Shown here: positions 5,556-7,362 of the stretch, one piece after another
Position numbering within the stretch: position 1 is the first letter of the stretch
Layout of the letters: each line of letters begins with the position of its first letter
DNA from: Planctomycetota bacterium
GTDB taxonomy: Bacteria; Planctomycetota; PLA2
NCBI GenBank assembly: GCA_023150495.1
Contig: JAKLKT010000140.1
Location: 1 to 7,362 of the forward strand
Length of the DNA stretch: 7,362 bases
Reading direction: 5' to 3'
Translations under genes and position numbers: made by a program
Notes under the pieces: model-generated
Told to the model about the DNA's origin: nothing
Databases searched by the model: none
The model's input: the letters and a program-made list of their open reading frames with translations, nothing else

Positions 5556-6295
5556 TCCTCCTCGTCGTGAACGCCGACGACGCCGGCTTCGACCGCGCGA
5601 CCGACGACGCGATCCTCCGCTGCTCGCGGATCGCGCGGAGCGCGAGCGTCGCGGTGAACGGCCCGACCGCGGCGGAGTTCGTCGCCCGCGCGCAGGGGAT
5701 CGCGCTCGGCATCCACGTGAACCTCACGGAGGGGGCGGCGGTCGCCGGTCCGGCGAGGACGCTCACCGACGGCGAGGGGCGCTTCCTCGGCAAGGAGGAG
5801 CTCTGGGACCGCGCGCGCCGGGGGGGGCTCGACCCGTCCGAGGCGAGGAGGGAGGTGAGGGCGCAGTGGGAGCGGGGGGAGATGCTCGGCATCCGCGCGA
5901 CGCACGTCGACGGCCACAACCACGTGCACGTGATCCCCGCCGTACGCGAGGCGTTGCCGCGGCACGTCTACGTGCGCGTGCCGCTCGACCGCGCCCCCGC
6001 ACCCCCCTTCCTTCACCTCCCGTGGGCGGCCGACGCGCGCGGCAGGCGGCTGGACCGCTTCACGGGCTACCGCTTCGCGGCGGAGCCGACCGCGGAGGTC
6101 TTCCTCGCGAGCCTCGAGGGGCTCTCCGGGAGCGTGGAGTTCATGGTCCACCCGGGCGCGCGCGCCGGGACGGCGTTCGTGTCGTCGCCCGACCGCGACC
6201 GCGAGACGGAGGTGCTCTCCTCGCCCGCGCTCGCGGACGAGCTCCGTCGCCGCGGCGTGCGCGTGGTCTCCTACGCGGATCTCCCGTGCACGTAG
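5552..6295 (+). CDS. ChbG/YdjC-family carbohydrate deacetylase
   Basis: This 247-residue protein matches the YdjC/ChbG family, metal-dependent enzymes that remove N-acetyl groups from sugars such as acetylated chito-oligosaccharides. The N-terminal VNADDAGF (6-13) carries the metal/catalytic aspartates D9 and D10. GIHVNLTEG (53-61) supplies H55, and THVDGHNHVHVIP (117-129) supplies the histidine cluster. EFMVHPG (196-202) is the usual C-terminal active-site strand with H200. There is no signal peptide, so it acts in the cytoplasm, probably on a small sugar conjugate rather than on chitin. ATG 5552 overlaps the methyltransferase stop (ATGA), and the 3' end overlaps the glycosyltransferase start by 10 bases. 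The neighbouring glycosyltransferase may make its substrate, which is inference. Length is close to the family norm and no key residue appears missing. Confidence 0.93.
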   Translation: MILLVVNADDAGFDRATDDAILRCSRIARSASVAVNGPTAAEFVARAQGIALGIHVNLTEGAAVAGPARTLTDGEGRFLGKEELWDRARRGGLDPSEARREVRAQWERGEMLGIRATHVDGHNHVHVIPAVREALPRHVYVRVPLDRAPAPPFLHLPWAADARGRRLDRFTGYRFAAEPTAEVFLASLEGLSGSVEFMVHPGARAGTAFVSSPDRDRETEVLSSPALADELRRRGVRVVSYADLPCT

Positions 6296-7236
6296 CCCTC
6301 GTCACGAGCGCGGAGCCGGGGCGCGGCAACCGCACGACGGTCGACCGGTGGGTCGAGTTCGTGCGCGGCTTCGACATCGAGGTCGTGGCGCCCGGGGCGG
6401 AGCCCGCGTGCGCGCCCGACGTCGTCGACGGCTACCACGCGGTGCACGGAGGGCCGTGGGCGCTCGAGCTCGCGCGGCGCTTCCGCGTGCCGCTCGTGAT
6501 CAGCCTCGGCGGCACCGACCTCTTCGCGCCGGGCGTCGAGCCCGTGCTTCTCGCGGCGGACTGCGTGACGGGCGCGTTCCAGGAGTTCGGCGAGCGGCTG
6601 CGGGAGCGCCTCGGCCGAGCGGTGCCCTACGCGGTGGTCCCGCGGGGCGTCCGGGTTCCTGACGACCTCCCGCTTCGCGCTTTCAGGGGGCGCGTGCTCC
6701 TGCCCGCGGGGCTCCGCCCCGTGAAGGACGTGCTGCTCGCGATCGACCTTCTCGAGCGGCTGCGCGCGCGCGGGCTCCCGCTCGCGCTCCGGGTCCTCGG
6801 GCCCGCGATGGACCGGGCGTATGCGGCGGAGGTGCGCTCGCGGGCGGGCCCGTTCGTGGCTGTCGGCGAGGCCGCGCCCGCCGACATGCGCGAGGCGTAC
6901 CTCGACGCGGACGTCGTCTGGAACACGTCGCTCCACGAGGGCGGGTCGAACGCGCTGCTCGAGGCGGTCGCGCACGGCTGCGCGATCTTCGCGCGCGACG
7001 TGCCGGGCAACAGCGAGCTGCTCCGGGAGGAGGGGGCCCCGGGGGCGCTCTTCGATCCCGCGGACACGGATGCCGCGGAGGCGTTCCACCGCGCTCTCCA
7101 CGCCGAGACGGAGAAGGCCCGCCGCGCCCGCGTGGCCGCGGGGCACGCGTGGCTCCGCCGCCTCCACGACCCCCGCGCCGAGGCCGCCGCCCTGGAGCGC
7201 ATCTTTTCCGGATTCGGGCGTCGCAAGGCGAGGTAG
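6286..7236 (+). CDS. GT4-type glycosyltransferase, SenB-like
   Basis: This 316-residue GT-B glycosyltransferase would transfer a sugar from a nucleotide donor to an acceptor. It starts MHVALVTSAEPG with GRGNRTTVDRWVEF (12-25). VISLGGTDLF (71-80) and VVPRGVRV (117-124) close the N-terminal half. The C-terminal donor domain has LLPAGLRPVKD (138-148), LRVLGPAMD (168-176) and the GT4 E-x7-E motif EGGSNALLE (218-226), then ARDVPGNSELL (236-246). The GNR-T...RW start, the GTDL strand, the GLRPVKD stretch and the short length recall the SenB/TIGR04348 group, in which SenB joins UDP-GlcNAc to selenophosphate. The partners SenA and SenC/SelD are not in this window, so selenoneine synthesis is not implied. 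The GTG start at 6286 lies 10 bases inside the deacetylase gene; upstream sequence in this frame is antisense-like noise. It is the last gene of the operon. Confidence 0.9.
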   Translation: MHVALVTSAEPGRGNRTTVDRWVEFVRGFDIEVVAPGAEPACAPDVVDGYHAVHGGPWALELARRFRVPLVISLGGTDLFAPGVEPVLLAADCVTGAFQEFGERLRERLGRAVPYAVVPRGVRVPDDLPLRAFRGRVLLPAGLRPVKDVLLAIDLLERLRARGLPLALRVLGPAMDRAYAAEVRSRAGPFVAVGEAAPADMREAYLDADVVWNTSLHEGGSNALLEAVAHGCAIFARDVPGNSELLREEGAPGALFDPADTDAAEAFHRALHAETEKARRARVAAGHAWLRRLHDPRAEAAALERIFSGFGRRKAR

Positions 7237-7260
7237 GGCATGGGGTTATGGCGGCAGGGT

Positions 7261-7276
7261 GCGGCACGCGTGCCGC
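7261..7276. promoter_or_regulatory. Perfect 16-bp palindrome, possible operator
   Basis: GCGGCACGCGTGCCGC is identical to its own reverse complement. It lies 25 bp after the glycosyltransferase stop and 8 bp before the GCTATCCT box of the next gene, which is where a -35 element should be. There is no loop or T-tract, so an intrinsic terminator is less likely than a dimeric repressor site. In GC-rich DNA, chance palindromes of this length are more common than usual. Confidence 0.45.
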
Positions 7277-7282
7277 AGATCC

Positions 7283-7290
7283 GCTATCCT
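7283..7290 (+). promoter_or_regulatory. Putative -10 box (GCTATCCT) for the right-edge gene
   Basis: GCTATCCT is followed by 8 bases and the GTG at 7299. It fits the recurring box and spacing in this window and would give a transcript starting within a few bases of the start codon. Confidence 0.4.
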
Positions 7291-7298
7291 CTCGCGCT

Positions 7299-7362
7299 GT
7301 GCGCGCACCCGCGCTTCTCGTGCTGCTCGCCCTTCCGGCCACCGCGGGCGACCTGCCGGCGG
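7299..7362 (+). CDS. N-terminus of a secreted protein, cut by window edge
   Basis: Only 21 codons are visible. From GTG 7299 the sequence reads MRAPALLVLLALPATAG, a textbook signal peptide with a basic start, a leucine-rich core and a probable cleavage site after ATA or TAG. An in-frame ATG at 7248 would add 17 polar residues and destroy this architecture, and it lies upstream of the -10-like box, so 7299 is preferred. The mature protein is outside the window, so no function can be given. It lies 62 bp beyond the glycosyltransferase with its own apparent promoter, and therefore probably forms a separate transcription unit. Confidence 0.6.
   Translation, partial: MRAPALLVLLALPATAGDLPA

Noticed and set aside
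5866..6285. An N-terminal extension of the glycosyltransferase
   Set aside because: This segment is the deacetylase gene read in another frame. The GT-B fold starts at the GTG at 6286 with MHVALVTS.

Overview
The window is very GC-rich bacterial DNA, apparently above 70 percent G+C with strong G/C third-position bias, and almost every base is coding. An ECF-type sigma factor followed directly by a Hanks-type Ser/Thr kinase, the kinase's N-terminal extension, the near absence of Shine-Dalgarno sequences and the short intergenic gaps suggest a Planctomycetota, Acidobacteriota, Myxococcota or similar environmental lineage. This is a judgement of style; no marker gene here fixes the phylum. No rRNA, tRNA, CRISPR array, insertion sequence or phage gene was seen.

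Left part, minus strand (1-3943). Reading leftward from 3943 come a secreted S41-family peptidase with an N-terminal carbohydrate-binding-like domain, a small two-helix membrane protein, a gap with an imperfect 15-bp inverted repeat, then a tight four-gene run: a 96-residue hypothetical protein, a small lipoprotein, an ECF sigma factor with a TTG start, and a Ser/Thr protein kinase that leaves the window at base 1. The sigma-kinase pair looks like a signalling module in which the kinase may take the place of an anti-sigma factor.

Right part, plus strand (3964-7236). Diverging from the peptidase across a 20-bp gap is a compact four-gene operon: a PhzF-like isomerase/epimerase, a class I SAM methyltransferase, a ChbG/YdjC-type carbohydrate deacetylase and a GT4-type glycosyltransferase that resembles the SenB (selenosugar synthase) branch. 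Consecutive genes overlap by 4, 4 and 10 bases, which indicates translational coupling and a shared pathway. A glycosyltransferase plus a deacetylase recalls the two-step logic of mycothiol and bacillithiol synthesis (glycosylate, then de-N-acetylate) with non-homologous deacetylases. The real product is unknown. A new secreted-protein gene begins at 7299 and runs off the right edge.

The most distinctive regulatory signal is a recurring -10-like box, mostly GCTANNNT, lying 7-10 bases before the start codon of six genes (1625, 2252, 2577, 3943, 3964, 7299). It predicts leaderless or nearly leaderless transcripts. The three downstream genes of the plus-strand operon lack it and instead have stop/start overlaps. 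The window also holds a perfect 16-bp palindrome just upstream of the last promoter and a G8-CC-G8 tract inside the PhzF-like gene.
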